A stretch of DNA of 57,556 bases from Alphaproteobacteria bacterium (GTDB lineage Bacteria > Pseudomonadota > Alphaproteobacteria > Thalassobaculales > Thalassobaculaceae), in contig JANSYC010000023.1 of assembly GCA_024742605.1 (NCBI GenBank), positions 1 to 57,556 of the forward strand, read 5' to 3'. The notes beneath the pieces are model-generated. The model saw only the letters and a list, made by a program, of their open reading frames with translations. It ran no database searches and had not been told where the DNA came from. The position numbers and the translations under genes were made by a program. The number at the start of each line of letters is the position of its first letter. The first letter of the stretch is position 1. This document shows, piece by piece, positions 1 to 7,661 of the stretch.

Positions 1-394
1 CCGCGGCCACCAGTGGCGCCAGGATCGCGATGGCTCCGGTCGAGTAGCATCCGGGATTCGAGACCCGGTCCGCAGCCATGACCGCATCCCGCTGACCCGG
101 ACGGAACTCCGGAAACCCGAAGGCCCAGCCCTCCGCCGTCCGGTGCGCGGTCGAGGCGTCGATCAGCTTGACCGGCAGCCCCTCCGCCAGAGCGGCGGTT
201 TCCCTTGCGGCATCATCGGGCAGGCACAGGATCGCCACATCCACCTCGGCCAGGGCCTCCCGCCGGGCGGCAGGGTCCTTGCGCCGGGTCTCGTCCAGCG
301 AGATCAGCGAGATATCATCGCGCGCCAACAGGCGCTCGCGGATCTGAAGACCCGTGGTACCTGCCTCGCCATCGATGAAAACCCGTGCGGTCAT
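1..394 (-). CDS. argC: N-acetyl-gamma-glutamyl-phosphate reductase, 3' end outside window
   Basis: Third step of arginine biosynthesis: NADPH-dependent reduction of N-acetylglutamyl phosphate to the semialdehyde. The N-terminal 131 residues are visible from an ATG at 394. They begin [20 protein letters not shown], the nucleotide-binding start typical of the short type-2 ArgC family. The active-site cysteine lies in SNPGCYSTG near residue 117. The gene runs off the left edge of the window. It is first of a minus-strand row with the SDR gene and mazG, 32 bp downstream of the SDR stop. Confidence 0.9.
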   Translation of the reverse strand, partial: MTARVFIDGEAGTTGLQIRERLLARDDISLISLDETRRKDPAARREALAEVDVAILCLPDDAARETAALAEGLPVKLIDASTAHRTAEGWAFGFPEFRPGQRDAVMAADRVSNPGCYSTGAIAILAPLVAA

Positions 395-426
395 GACGAC
401 CTCCTGTGCGAACCGTTCGGCGCAGC

Positions 427-1182
427 TTACTTCAAACCGCGCACCACATTGAAGGGGGAGAACGCCTGCGCCCCCGCCATCATCTCGATCCGGTTGATAT
501 TGACGTTGCGGGGACGGGAGGCGGCCCAGAACACCGCGTCCGCGATATCTGTCGGCTGCAGCGGATCGACGTCGTCATAGACCTGCGCGGCCTTGTCGGC
601 ATCGCCCTTGAACCGCACCTGGGAGAACTCGGTCTCGGCCAGACCCGGTTCGATATCGGTGGCGTGGATGTTCTTGCCGACCAAATCCGCCCTCAGATTT
701 AAGGTGAACTGACGGACAAAAGCCTTTGTTGCGCCGTACACATTTCCACCAGGGTAGGGCCAGTAGCCGGCGATCGATCCGATGTTCACCACATGGCCGT
801 AGCCGTTCGCCACCATCTGCGGAAGGATCGCGCGGGTGCAGTACAGAAGGCCCTTGATGTTGGTGTCGATCATGGTCTCCCAATCGTCCATCGACACCTC
901 ATCGGCCCCTTCGAGCCCCAGGGCCAGCCCGGCATTGTTCACCAGCACATCGATCGGCGTGAACGCGGCGGGCAGGGACTCGACCAGCGCGTTGACCTCG
1001 TCCTTCTTGGTGACGTCGAGAACGGCGCTGTGGCAGGGATTGGTCAGCTCGGCCTTCAGGCTCTCCAGACGTTCGCCCCGGCGACCTGTGATGATGGTCT
1101 GCCAGCCCTCGGCATCGAAGCGCTTGGCGGTCGCCCGTCCGAAACCCGAAGTGGCGCCGGTGATGAAAACGGTCTTTGCCAT
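427..1182 (-). CDS. SDR-family NADP-dependent dehydrogenase, YdfG-like
   Basis: Short-chain dehydrogenase of 251 residues, probably acting on 3-hydroxy acids or serine-like substrates as YdfG does; the substrate is inferred. Visible motifs are the Rossmann TGATSGFG (residues 9-16), NNAG (82-85), Ser136 and the catalytic YGATK (Tyr149, Lys153). The open frame continues far upstream through mazG. I chose the ATG at 1182 because it sits directly before the Rossmann strand and follows a GGGAG. An ATG 15 bp upstream is an alternative. It lies 29 bp after the mazG stop and may be cotranscribed. Confidence 0.9.
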   Translation of the reverse strand: MAKTVFITGATSGFGRATAKRFDAEGWQTIITGRRGERLESLKAELTNPCHSAVLDVTKKDEVNALVESLPAAFTPIDVLVNNAGLALGLEGADEVSMDDWETMIDTNIKGLLYCTRAILPQMVANGYGHVVNIGSIAGYWPYPGGNVYGATKAFVRQFTLNLRADLVGKNIHATDIEPGLAETEFSQVRFKGDADKAAQVYDDVDPLQPTDIADAVFWAASRPRNVNINRIEMMAGAQAFSPFNVVRGLK

Positions 1183-1211
1183 GAGATGATCTCCCATAAA
1201 GTGATGGTCGT

Positions 1212-2096
1212 TCAGGGGTCTGCGTGGTGCTCCGCCGTCGCGGCCGCTTCTGCGTGTTCCTTCAGCTTGGTGGCGATCCAGATCCGCTCCATCTCGTCGA
1301 GCGATGCGTCCAGCGGCGTGCGGTCCTCGGCGGCGAGGGCGGCTTCCACCGCGCGAAACCGCCGCTCGAACTTGCCGTTGGTGCGGCGCAGGGCGGTTTC
1401 CGGGTCGACCCCCAGGTGCCGCGCCAGGTTCACGACGGTGAACAGCAGATCGCCCATTTCGTCCTCGACCCGATCCGGAATCGCGCCAGAGGCAAGTTCG
1501 TGCTTCAGTTCGCCCAATTCCTCCTCGATCTTGTCGATCACCTGGGCGCTGTCGGGCCAGTCGAAGCCGACCCGCACCGCGCGTTTCTGCAACTTCACTG
1601 CGCGCATCAGGGCCGGGTAAGCGACAGACACGCCGTCCAGCACGCTCGGCACGCGCCCATCGGCCTCGGCCTTGGCGGCACGCTCTTTGGCCTTGCTGTC
1701 CTCCCAGACGCGGGTCTGGGCATCCGCATCGGACACCGACGCGCTGCCGAACACGTGCGGATGACGCCGAAGCATTTTCTCGGTGATGGCGCCGGCCACG
1801 TCCCGGACGTCGAAATCCCCGTCCTCCTGGGCCATGCGGGCGTGGTAGACCACCTGGAACAGAAGATCGCCAAGCTCGTCCTTCAGCTCCGCCTTGTCGC
1901 CATTGGTGATGGCCTCGGCGACCTCGTAGGCCTCCTCGATCGTGTACGGCGCGATGGTCTCGAAACTCTGGGCGATATCCCACGGACAGCCACGATCCGG
2001 ATGGCGCAGGGCGGCCATGACCGCGATCAGCCGGTCAAACGGCTCCTGCGGCAGTTCCTCAACGGGGAAGGGCGCGGATTTCTGTGTCTCTGTCAT
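1212..2096 (-). CDS. mazG: Nucleoside triphosphate pyrophosphohydrolase MazG
   Basis: Hydrolyses (d)NTPs to monophosphate and pyrophosphate, a housekeeping nucleotide-pool enzyme. The 294-residue product has the classical duplicated MazG fold. The first repeat has IEEAYEVAEAI and DELGDLLFQVVYHARMA. The second has EEELGELKHE and DEMGDLLFTVVNLARHLG. The acidic EExxE and ExxD residues that bind magnesium are present in both repeats. N-terminal FDRLIAVMAALRHPDRGCPWD is the family signature. First gene of the mazG-SDR-argC row. Confidence 0.95.
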   Translation of the reverse strand: MTETQKSAPFPVEELPQEPFDRLIAVMAALRHPDRGCPWDIAQSFETIAPYTIEEAYEVAEAITNGDKAELKDELGDLLFQVVYHARMAQEDGDFDVRDVAGAITEKMLRRHPHVFGSASVSDADAQTRVWEDSKAKERAAKAEADGRVPSVLDGVSVAYPALMRAVKLQKRAVRVGFDWPDSAQVIDKIEEELGELKHELASGAIPDRVEDEMGDLLFTVVNLARHLGVDPETALRRTNGKFERRFRAVEAALAAEDRTPLDASLDEMERIWIATKLKEHAEAAATAEHHADP

Positions 2097-2237
2097 GGGG
2101 CCGGACGATACCGGGTGAACCGACGGGCTTCAAACCCGAAACCGGAGATTTCCGGGAAAACGCGTCAGGCTGGGAGCGGTAGGCAAGCCGCTCATACTCG
2201 CGTCCCCAGGCTCTTCCGGGTCACGGAGGAGTTCACC

Positions 2238-2363
2238 ATGCCGTTCTTCTGGACCATCTGAACGCCTCGGCCGCCGAGCCTGGCTTCGACCACACCCGGC
2301 CTCAACACGGGTGATGCCAAGCTGGAGAAGGTGCGGACGAGCCCAATGAAGGTGTTCGCCTGA
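2238..2363 (+). other. Short reading frame with internal TGA (possible leader peptide or decayed small gene)
   Basis: A GGAGGAG ribosome-binding site ends 6 bp before an ATG that opens MPFFWTI, then TGA at 2259-2261. The same frame stays open for another 33 codons and ends TSPMKVFA with TGA at 2361-2363. It could be a 7-residue leader peptide, a small gene with one nonsense mutation, or chance. I do not recognise the sequence. Confidence is low because length and composition alone cannot separate these. Confidence 0.25.
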
Positions 2364-2417
2364 GATTTCCCCGACCGACGGGCGTTAACGAGTCGTTAAG
2401 GAAACCCCTTAAACGCG

Positions 2418-2433
2418 CATAATGTATATTATG
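2418..2433. promoter_or_regulatory. AT-rich inverted repeat upstream of the GNAT-like gene
   Basis: CATAAT-GTAT-ATTATG is a perfect 6+6 bp dyad about 127 bp before the ATG at 2560. It is the kind of site a dimeric regulator would bind. No regulator is identifiable. Confidence 0.3.
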
Positions 2434-2559
2434 GGAAATTATATTTAATTCCATGCAGTGTGTAGATCTATGATTTTCACCCTTATCACGACCAAACTCT
2501 GAATACCGCTCCCCTTAAGGTAATTTTCCAAATGCCTTTTTACCTGGGGAGTAATCATC

Positions 2560-3399
2560 ATGCGTAGCGCTACCAGAAACCCGTCTCTAGCAAACCAGAC
2601 CACTCTAGCCCAACAGAACAGCGTTGGCACGCCGTTGCCGGACTTCCTCAATGGGTTCGACGACCTGTCGATCGCCCGGCGCTATGCGGCGGAATCCATC
2701 GCCCTGCTCCGCCGGTCAGGCTTCACGGTCGCGATGGAGTTTGATCTGTCGGACTGGGCTCAGATCATGGAGACAGCGGAGAACAGCATCCTGACGAACC
2801 CTGCGTTCGACCCAGCCCACAGCCGCTTGGACGCCTCGAACTCTTTCTGGCTTCGCATTTCTGACAAGCATGGCACTTGCGCGGTGATCGCCGACAAGCT
2901 GGTTGTCTGCGACGACTATCTTGAGGAACTCCGCAGTTGCCGGATGTACTATGCCGACCCGACGGAGACGCAGCGGATTGAGTTGGCTCAAGACTTGCCG
3001 TTTGGCCGCTTCTCGGGACGGATCGGTTGTGCAGGCGGATTATGGGTCCATCCCAGAGCACGCAAACAGGGGCTGTCCTGGCTCCTGCCGCGACTTGTGA
3101 GGTCGTATTCTGTTCAGTTCTGGGGTGTCGACCGGCACTGCGCGGTGGTCGTGGAGAGCACCCGAAGCAGCGGACTGGTTGAGCAGGCCTATGGGTTCCA
3201 GGACGTTCATTTGTTGACGACCGGGTATTTCCCGCCGGCCGAGAAACCTGTGAACGTCTATGTAATCCACATATCCCGCGACGAGATTCTGGAGCAGTTC
3301 TCAGTGGACCTCGAAGCTATTGCGCAAGATCGCGACCAGAAGGTGCGAGACGTCGCTACCATTGTCGGAAAGCGGAAGGATCAGGCGGCGATAGGATGA
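2560..3399 (+). CDS. Probable GNAT-fold acyltransferase, function unknown
   Basis: The 279-residue product starts at an ATG preceded by GGGGAG. Residues about 165-210 (CAGGLWVHPRARKQGLSWLL, then HCAVVVES and VEQAYGFQDVHLL) follow the order of GNAT motifs: a beta-strand, an R/Q-x-x-G-like acetyl-CoA loop written as RKQGLS, and a 'YGF' segment. The loop is not a textbook RxxGxG, so GNAT membership is an inference. The N-terminal 130 residues match nothing I recognise. The last 33 codons overlap the convergent PAS-like gene. Confidence 0.6.
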   Translation: MRSATRNPSLANQTTLAQQNSVGTPLPDFLNGFDDLSIARRYAAESIALLRRSGFTVAMEFDLSDWAQIMETAENSILTNPAFDPAHSRLDASNSFWLRISDKHGTCAVIADKLVVCDDYLEELRSCRMYYADPTETQRIELAQDLPFGRFSGRIGCAGGLWVHPRARKQGLSWLLPRLVRSYSVQFWGVDRHCAVVVESTRSSGLVEQAYGFQDVHLLTTGYFPPAEKPVNVYVIHISRDEILEQFSVDLEAIAQDRDQKVRDVATIVGKRKDQAAIG

Positions 3400-3870
3400 C
3401 GTGAAATTCCTGTCAACCGTTGACACCTCGGAGACGAATGGGACGCCCTGCTGTTTGGCGGATAGGAAACTGTCCAGAGCCATTTCACGAATGGATTGAG
3501 TGGGCAGATCGACAACGAGCCGGGCGGAATAGTCGTCTCCGCCTCCGCAGGCCGCACGTGCCGCGAAGGTTTCAAACACGTAACGTCTTGGATCCTCGGA
3601 TCTGACATCAATCAGATGCACCAGACCCGCAAGGCGGCGTATCGCGCCAGACACCATGAAGTCGTCCAGAAAGACGTCATCCGGATGCGGGTATCTTTTC
3701 TTGGATCGGCTGCTGATCAGGGACATCAGCCGGATCAGTTCGTTGTCAGAACCGACAACAAGGCCGTCCAATCCATAGGACCTTATGGTCGTATGACCCC
3801 GATCCCCGTCAAAGACACGGGAGGTCGCTGCCGCACCAGAGCCGACAAGCCGCATCTCGAAGTCCCCCAA
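3301..3870 (-). CDS. PAS_5-like domain protein
   Basis: The 189-residue protein resembles the alphaproteobacterial PAS_5 (formerly DUF1457) family. Residues about 70-185 contain FLDDFMVSGAIRRLAGLVHL, then an IDV strand, RRYVFETFAA, and a closing SSYRRLILPLSDNGSDVSH-type pair of strands. These are presumably sensory or scaffold PAS folds with no catalytic partner; ligand and partner are unknown. It is convergent with, and overlaps, the end of the GNAT-like gene by 99 bp. Confidence 0.65.
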   Translation of the reverse strand: MGDFEMRLVGSGAAATSRVFDGDRGHTTIRSYGLDGLVVGSDNELIRLMSLISSRSKKRYPHPDDVFLDDFMVSGAIRRLAGLVHLIDVRSEDPRRYVFETFAARAACGGGDDYSARLVVDLPTQSIREMALDSFLSAKQQGVPFVSEVSTVDRNFTSSYRRLILPLSDNGSDVSHLLVAILRNSFEVH

Positions 3871-4039
3871 CCCAAACCTCTACGATCACTGACGTAAACG
3901 TATCAAACCGCCTCATACTGAAGCGATTTAGTTGACATATGGTTACGGATATCGGGGATTTTAACAAGACAAATTGTCAAGATCTTATCGCAGTCATCAG
4001 CAAGGACACTGCAGCAAGGACATTGCGGTTCGCCGGGTT

Positions 4040-4537
4040 TCAGCTTCTCGGAGAGCCGACATCCCATTCGGCGATCACCAGCGTGATGCATTCCTTGTCC
4101 GGCGTGCTGGAGATGAAGGGCAGTACGATCACATGCGCCTCGCGTTGTCCCTCTGCCCTGAACCGTGATCCTTCGGTCGACATAAAGGCATATGCCGCCG
4201 GCCATGTATCGTCACCATTGCGGCGGGCGGCGTCCAAACAGACGCCCTGAAGGGTTGCGTCAATTTTGGCACCGCTGAACTTGACTTCATAAGCGCCATG
4301 TTCCTCGGAGGCCCGCAGAACGCAGCAGGTATCGCAAACCAAATTCGGCGACGCCAGCAAGTCCGCGACGGTCATCTGAGCGCCGGATCTGTCATGCAGG
4401 TCCAGCCACTCCGCCAACGCGATTTGAAACTGATAACGCGCGCTCCGGAAATTCAGTTTTCGAGCGACCCAGCTTTCAGACGCCCGTTCAAATGGTAGGA
4501 CCGTTGCCATAATCTGAAACTCTATGTTGAAATTCAA
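4040..4537 (-). CDS. PAS-like hypothetical protein
   Basis: The 165-residue product has its second half (YEVKFSGAKIDATLQGVCLD, then EGQREAHVIVLPFISS and a final strand pair) arranged like a divergent PAS_5 domain. It may be a diverged relative of the gene at 3301-3870 on the same strand. A later start at 4510 (MATVLPFERA) is possible, because the first nine residues are atypical. No catalytic residues are visible, and function cannot be assigned from sequence alone. Confidence 0.55.
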   Translation of the reverse strand: MNFNIEFQIMATVLPFERASESWVARKLNFRSARYQFQIALAEWLDLHDRSGAQMTVADLLASPNLVCDTCCVLRASEEHGAYEVKFSGAKIDATLQGVCLDAARRNGDDTWPAAYAFMSTEGSRFRAEGQREAHVIVLPFISSTPDKECITLVIAEWDVGSPRS

Positions 4538-4653
4538 TCCGAGGCTGAAGGGTGCTCTGCCCTGCCGCTGTCGTCAAGCTTGTAATGACCATAAGTGGAA
4601 TTGAGTGAAGATTTGCCTAAGGAAAAAACAATTATCGGAATGAATTCAACAGT

Positions 4654-4902
4654 TCATTTGATATCAAGTTGAGCGGTTGAACAGCGTCCGTCCCGGTCCA
4701 TCACGCCACGGAAGACCGTACGTTGATCGCTATCGGCAAAAGCCTTGGAGAAACGGATCATCTGATCGGACGTGCGAAGAAACACCCGATGTTTCTGGCA
4801 GACCTCCATCATGTCCTTCAGGAACGCCTTGGCCTCGTCTCGGGTCAGGAGATTCTTCTGGTGGTCCTTTGCGATATCGCCGAGCAGTTTCGGGTCGATC
4901 AT
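4654..4902 (-). CDS. Small hypothetical protein
   Basis: 82 residues from the ATG at 4902 (MIDPKLLGDIAKDHQKN), preceded by AGGA at a suitable distance. A GTG at 4932 would add ten residues. It is lysine-rich and predicted mainly helical (DEAKAFLKDMMEVCQKHRVF), with no membrane segment. It is divergent from the hypothetical gene at 4969, with 66 bp between. Not recognised. Confidence 0.45.
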   Translation of the reverse strand: MIDPKLLGDIAKDHQKNLLTRDEAKAFLKDMMEVCQKHRVFLRTSDQMIRFSKAFADSDQRTVFRGVMDRDGRCSTAQLDIK

Positions 4903-4968
4903 TGGGAACTGTCCTGCTGTCTGCCGTTTCACTGGTGTTGCCGAGGCAAGTCACGATACGCTTGCAGA

Positions 4969-5625
4969 ATGGCGAGGATAACACCTGAACATTACCTGAA
5001 GAAACCGGGCCGGATCCTAACCTGGCATGCTGGTGCGCACTGCCGATCCCACAAGACATCTCAGCGTGAAGACTATTTCACGGTCCTCCCAAAGGAGTTG
5101 GCGCCCTTTCTGCACATGATCGGCTCTGACACTACCGAAGGTGAGGTGCTGGAGTTCTTCATGAGCGAGATGCTGTACGAGCTTGCCCGGCTTGAAGCCG
5201 AGGCTGAGGAGATGTACCGGGGCGATCCGCTGATCCCGAAGATGCCGCCGGGTGCCGTTCTGTTCGAAATTCGCGGCTTCTTCCATCGCCACCTTGAGTT
5301 CTCCGTCACCCAGCACGTGATGCCGGTGACCGATCCGTTCCGGAAGGCGCCCGAGCCGAACTGGCTCATGCTGGCCAATCAGAATGTACGGAATCCGGAG
5401 AGATGCGGGACGGCGTTTGACGAGCTGTTGGATCGGTGCGACCGGGTTGCGCGGGCACACGATCTGGTGCTGGACCTGACGATGGCGCGCCACGGGTTTC
5501 GCACCATGCTTCGGCGGAAACTGGCGGACGGTGCCGTCTCCCCTACTCCGCTTTCCCTGCTGCCCGCAGATAGATTTGGCGATCCGTTTTATGCAGCGCG
5601 AAGCCCGGCCGTTCCGGCTCGATAA
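4969..5625 (+). CDS. Hypothetical protein
   Basis: 218 residues from an internal ATG at 4969. The longer open frame upstream is antisense to the small gene at 4654 and is not coding-like. The protein has an acidic helical middle (EVLEFFMSEMLYELARLEAE), a PPGAVLFEIRGFFHRHLEF segment, and an arginine-rich tail. No family recognised. Its last 83 bp overlap the convergent GNAT gene, so the final residues may be incidental read-through of that gene's antisense. Confidence 0.45.
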   Translation: MARITPEHYLKKPGRILTWHAGAHCRSHKTSQREDYFTVLPKELAPFLHMIGSDTTEGEVLEFFMSEMLYELARLEAEAEEMYRGDPLIPKMPPGAVLFEIRGFFHRHLEFSVTQHVMPVTDPFRKAPEPNWLMLANQNVRNPERCGTAFDELLDRCDRVARAHDLVLDLTMARHGFRTMLRRKLADGAVSPTPLSLLPADRFGDPFYAARSPAVPAR

Positions 5626-6037
5626 AGCCTCGGCGTTTGTACCAGTTCAGGGGCCGGGGGCCGCACATCAGCAGCCAGCGGCGCAGATTCTGAAGATCCG
5701 GGTGTCCCTCGACACAGTCCATCAGCCAGCCGCCGCGCGCCGCACCGCGATTGCCATCCAGCAGAAACACGTCGCCGATATAGGCGAAGGCGGCGAAATC
5801 GGTCACGACACGGGCGTACCCGACCATGCCCGTCACATCCGGCTCCCCAGGAAACACGCCGAAATTGACCGACCCCGCGATCATCCGGCGCACGGTCTCA
5901 AGCGGAATGCCCGGCGACTGGTCGCCGGCCGCCAGATACGCGCAGACCACCTCGGCCTCGATGTGCTCCCGGTCGGTGGTGATCACCCAGCCGTCCCGCT
6001 CCCATCGGCGCGGCGGGATATCATCCAGCCTGCTCAT
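5543..6037 (-). CDS. GNAT family N-acetyltransferase
   Basis: 164-residue acetyltransferase with FAYIGDVFLLDGNRGAARGG (strand 4 and acetyl-CoA loop, residues about 85-105), WLMDCVEGHPDLQNLRRWLL and a late NWYKRRGF motif typical of motif B in this family. It probably modifies a small molecule or protein amine; the substrate is unknown. Its ATG overlaps the TGA of the upstream MBL gene (ATGA), so translation is likely coupled. Last gene of the mltB-to-GNAT minus-strand run. Confidence 0.85.
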   Translation of the reverse strand: MSRLDDIPPRRWERDGWVITTDREHIEAEVVCAYLAAGDQSPGIPLETVRRMIAGSVNFGVFPGEPDVTGMVGYARVVTDFAAFAYIGDVFLLDGNRGAARGGWLMDCVEGHPDLQNLRRWLLMCGPRPLNWYKRRGFIEPERPGFALHKTDRQIYLRAAGKAE

Positions 6038-6816
6038 AGCGCCACCACCAGTCCGTCGTAGCCCGGCTCGACCCCATCGGGACAGCGCTCGAGGATGGTG
6101 CGGTAATCCATCTGGGTGTTCATATGGGTCATCACCGCCCGTCTTGGCTTCACCCGATCGATCCAGGCGAGCGTGGTATCCAAATCGGCATGCGCCGAGC
6201 TGGGATCGGGGCGCAGGCAGTCGACGACCCAGAGATCGAGACCGTAGCTTGCCAGCTGCTCGAGCTGGGCATCGTCGAAGCTGTGCACATCGGTCGAATA
6301 GGCGAACCGCTCGCCGAACACGAAGCCAAGACTTTCACCGGAACTGCCATGGCTTTGGAGCATGACGTCAACCGCCATGTCCGCGACCTCGATCCGTCCG
6401 TTGCGCGGAATTTCACGGGCCTCCAGCGGCGGCCTGAAATGCGGTGGGCTGTTCGCCGATTTTTCGAACATATAGGTGAACCGGCGGCGGAGATCCGCGA
6501 AGGTCGTCGCATCGGTCATCGTCGGTATCGGCGCGCCCATACGCCATTGAATAGGACGCAGGTCGTCGAGACCATGGGTGTGATCGGCGTGAAGATGGGT
6601 GATCAGCAACGCATCGATCCGCTCGACCTCGGCATCGACGAGTTGCTCCCGCAAGTCCGGGGACGCGTCGACCAGGATCACACGATCATTCTCTTCCACG
6701 AGGACCGAGCAGCGGCGGCGGCGGTTCCGGGGCTCGTTTGCGTCGCACGCGCCCCAGCCGGAATACAGGCTCGGCACTCCGATCGAGGACCCGCAACCGA
6801 GCATTGTGACCTTCAT
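6034..6816 (-). CDS. MBL-fold metallo-hydrolase, PhnP/cyclic phosphodiesterase-like
   Basis: The 260-residue product starts MKVTMLGCGSSIGVPS and carries the metallo-beta-lactamase metal motif HLHADHTHGLDD at about 77-88, later histidine and aspartate ligands in STDVHSFDDA, and MTHMN near the end. This subgroup is related to PhnP phosphodiesterases and is commonly found next to tatD in alphaproteobacteria; the natural substrate is not established. It overlaps tatD by ATGA at its start and the GNAT gene at its end, indicating one operon. Confidence 0.88.
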   Translation of the reverse strand: MKVTMLGCGSSIGVPSLYSGWGACDANEPRNRRRRCSVLVEENDRVILVDASPDLREQLVDAEVERIDALLITHLHADHTHGLDDLRPIQWRMGAPIPTMTDATTFADLRRRFTYMFEKSANSPPHFRPPLEAREIPRNGRIEVADMAVDVMLQSHGSSGESLGFVFGERFAYSTDVHSFDDAQLEQLASYGLDLWVVDCLRPDPSSAHADLDTTLAWIDRVKPRRAVMTHMNTQMDYRTILERCPDGVEPGYDGLVVAL

Positions 6817-7661
6817 GCGGTCTTCCGATCCACGTCCAGCGGGCCAAATCCTTCCGGCATCGGCACTTTGGAGAACAGATTGTGGAAGTTCCGGGTGGTT
6901 CGCTCCGCCGACTCCCGTTCGTCCCACCCCCTGGTCTCCGCCACGACACGGTGGGTATGCACGACATAGGACGGCTCGTTCCGCTTCCCGCGATGGGGTG
7001 GCGGCGCCAGGTAAGGAGCGTCGGTCTCGACCAGGATACGATCTTCGGGAACAGCGGCCGCGATCTCCCGCAGTTCGTCCGACTTCTTGAAGGTCACGAT
7101 CCCCGAGAACGAGACATAGTGCCCCAGCGCAATCGCCCGCATCGCCAGATCCCGGCCGGAGCTGAAACAATGAAGTACCGCCCGAAACGGTCCGTTCCGC
7201 CCGGTCTCGTCTTCCAGAATGCGGGCCATGTCCTCGTCCGCGTCCCGGGAATGAATGATGACCGGGAGATCCAGCCGTCGGGCCGCCTCGATATGGATGC
7301 GGAAACCGGCGGCCTGCGCCTCCGGAGAGCCGTGCGAGTAGAAATAGTCGAGGCCGCACTCCCCGATCCCGACGACCTTCGGGTGCGCGGCATAGGCGAC
7401 AAGCTGATCCGCCGTCACATCGGGCTCCTCATCGGCTTGATGCGGATGGGTGCCGACGGTGCAGAACACGTCGTCATAGGCCTCGGCGATCGGCAGGATG
7501 CGCGTCTCGAACTGGCGGACCCGGGTGCAGATCGTGACCATGCGTACCAGACCGGCCCGGCGGGCACGGGCCACGACTTCGTCCCGCTCCGGGCCGAAAT
7601 CGTCGAAATCCAGATGGCAGTGGCTGTCGACCAGCGGCGGCAGGCTCGTATCCGAAGTCAC
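6813..7661 (-). CDS. tatD: TatD family metal-dependent DNase
   Basis: 282-residue TIM-barrel hydrolase. Metal ligands are visible in DSHCHLDF (residues 12-19), GECGLDYFY, VIIHSRDADED, VLHCFSSG and VETDAPYLAPPP, all TatD signatures. TatD proteins are 3'-5' DNases used in DNA repair and quality control. I chose the GTG at 7661 because it overlaps the metG stop as GTGA, giving the expected N-terminus just before the first strand. Cotranscribed with metG upstream. Confidence 0.92.
   Translation of the reverse strand: MTSDTSLPPLVDSHCHLDFDDFGPERDEVVARARRAGLVRMVTICTRVRQFETRILPIAEAYDDVFCTVGTHPHQADEEPDVTADQLVAYAAHPKVVGIGECGLDYFYSHGSPEAQAAGFRIHIEAARRLDLPVIIHSRDADEDMARILEDETGRNGPFRAVLHCFSSGRDLAMRAIALGHYVSFSGIVTFKKSDELREIAAAVPEDRILVETDAPYLAPPPHRGKRNEPSYVVHTHRVVAETRGWDERESAERTTRNFHNLFSKVPMPEGFGPLDVDRKTA

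Larger units (their letters stand above)
2097..2559. other. Intergenic region with a short interrupted reading frame and an AT-rich promoter zone
   Basis: 463 bp upstream of mazG (minus) and of the GNAT-like gene (plus). The left half is GC-rich and contains a well-placed Shine-Dalgarno followed by a small frame with an internal TGA (2238-2363, listed separately). The right half (about 2400-2540) is strongly AT-rich, contains a perfect inverted repeat (2418-2433), and probably holds the promoter of the gene at 2560. Confidence 0.5.

Noticed and set aside
427-1983. A 518-residue open frame joining the SDR gene to a long N-terminal extension
   Set aside because: The upstream part is an out-of-frame reading of mazG. 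The SDR start is the ATG at 1182.
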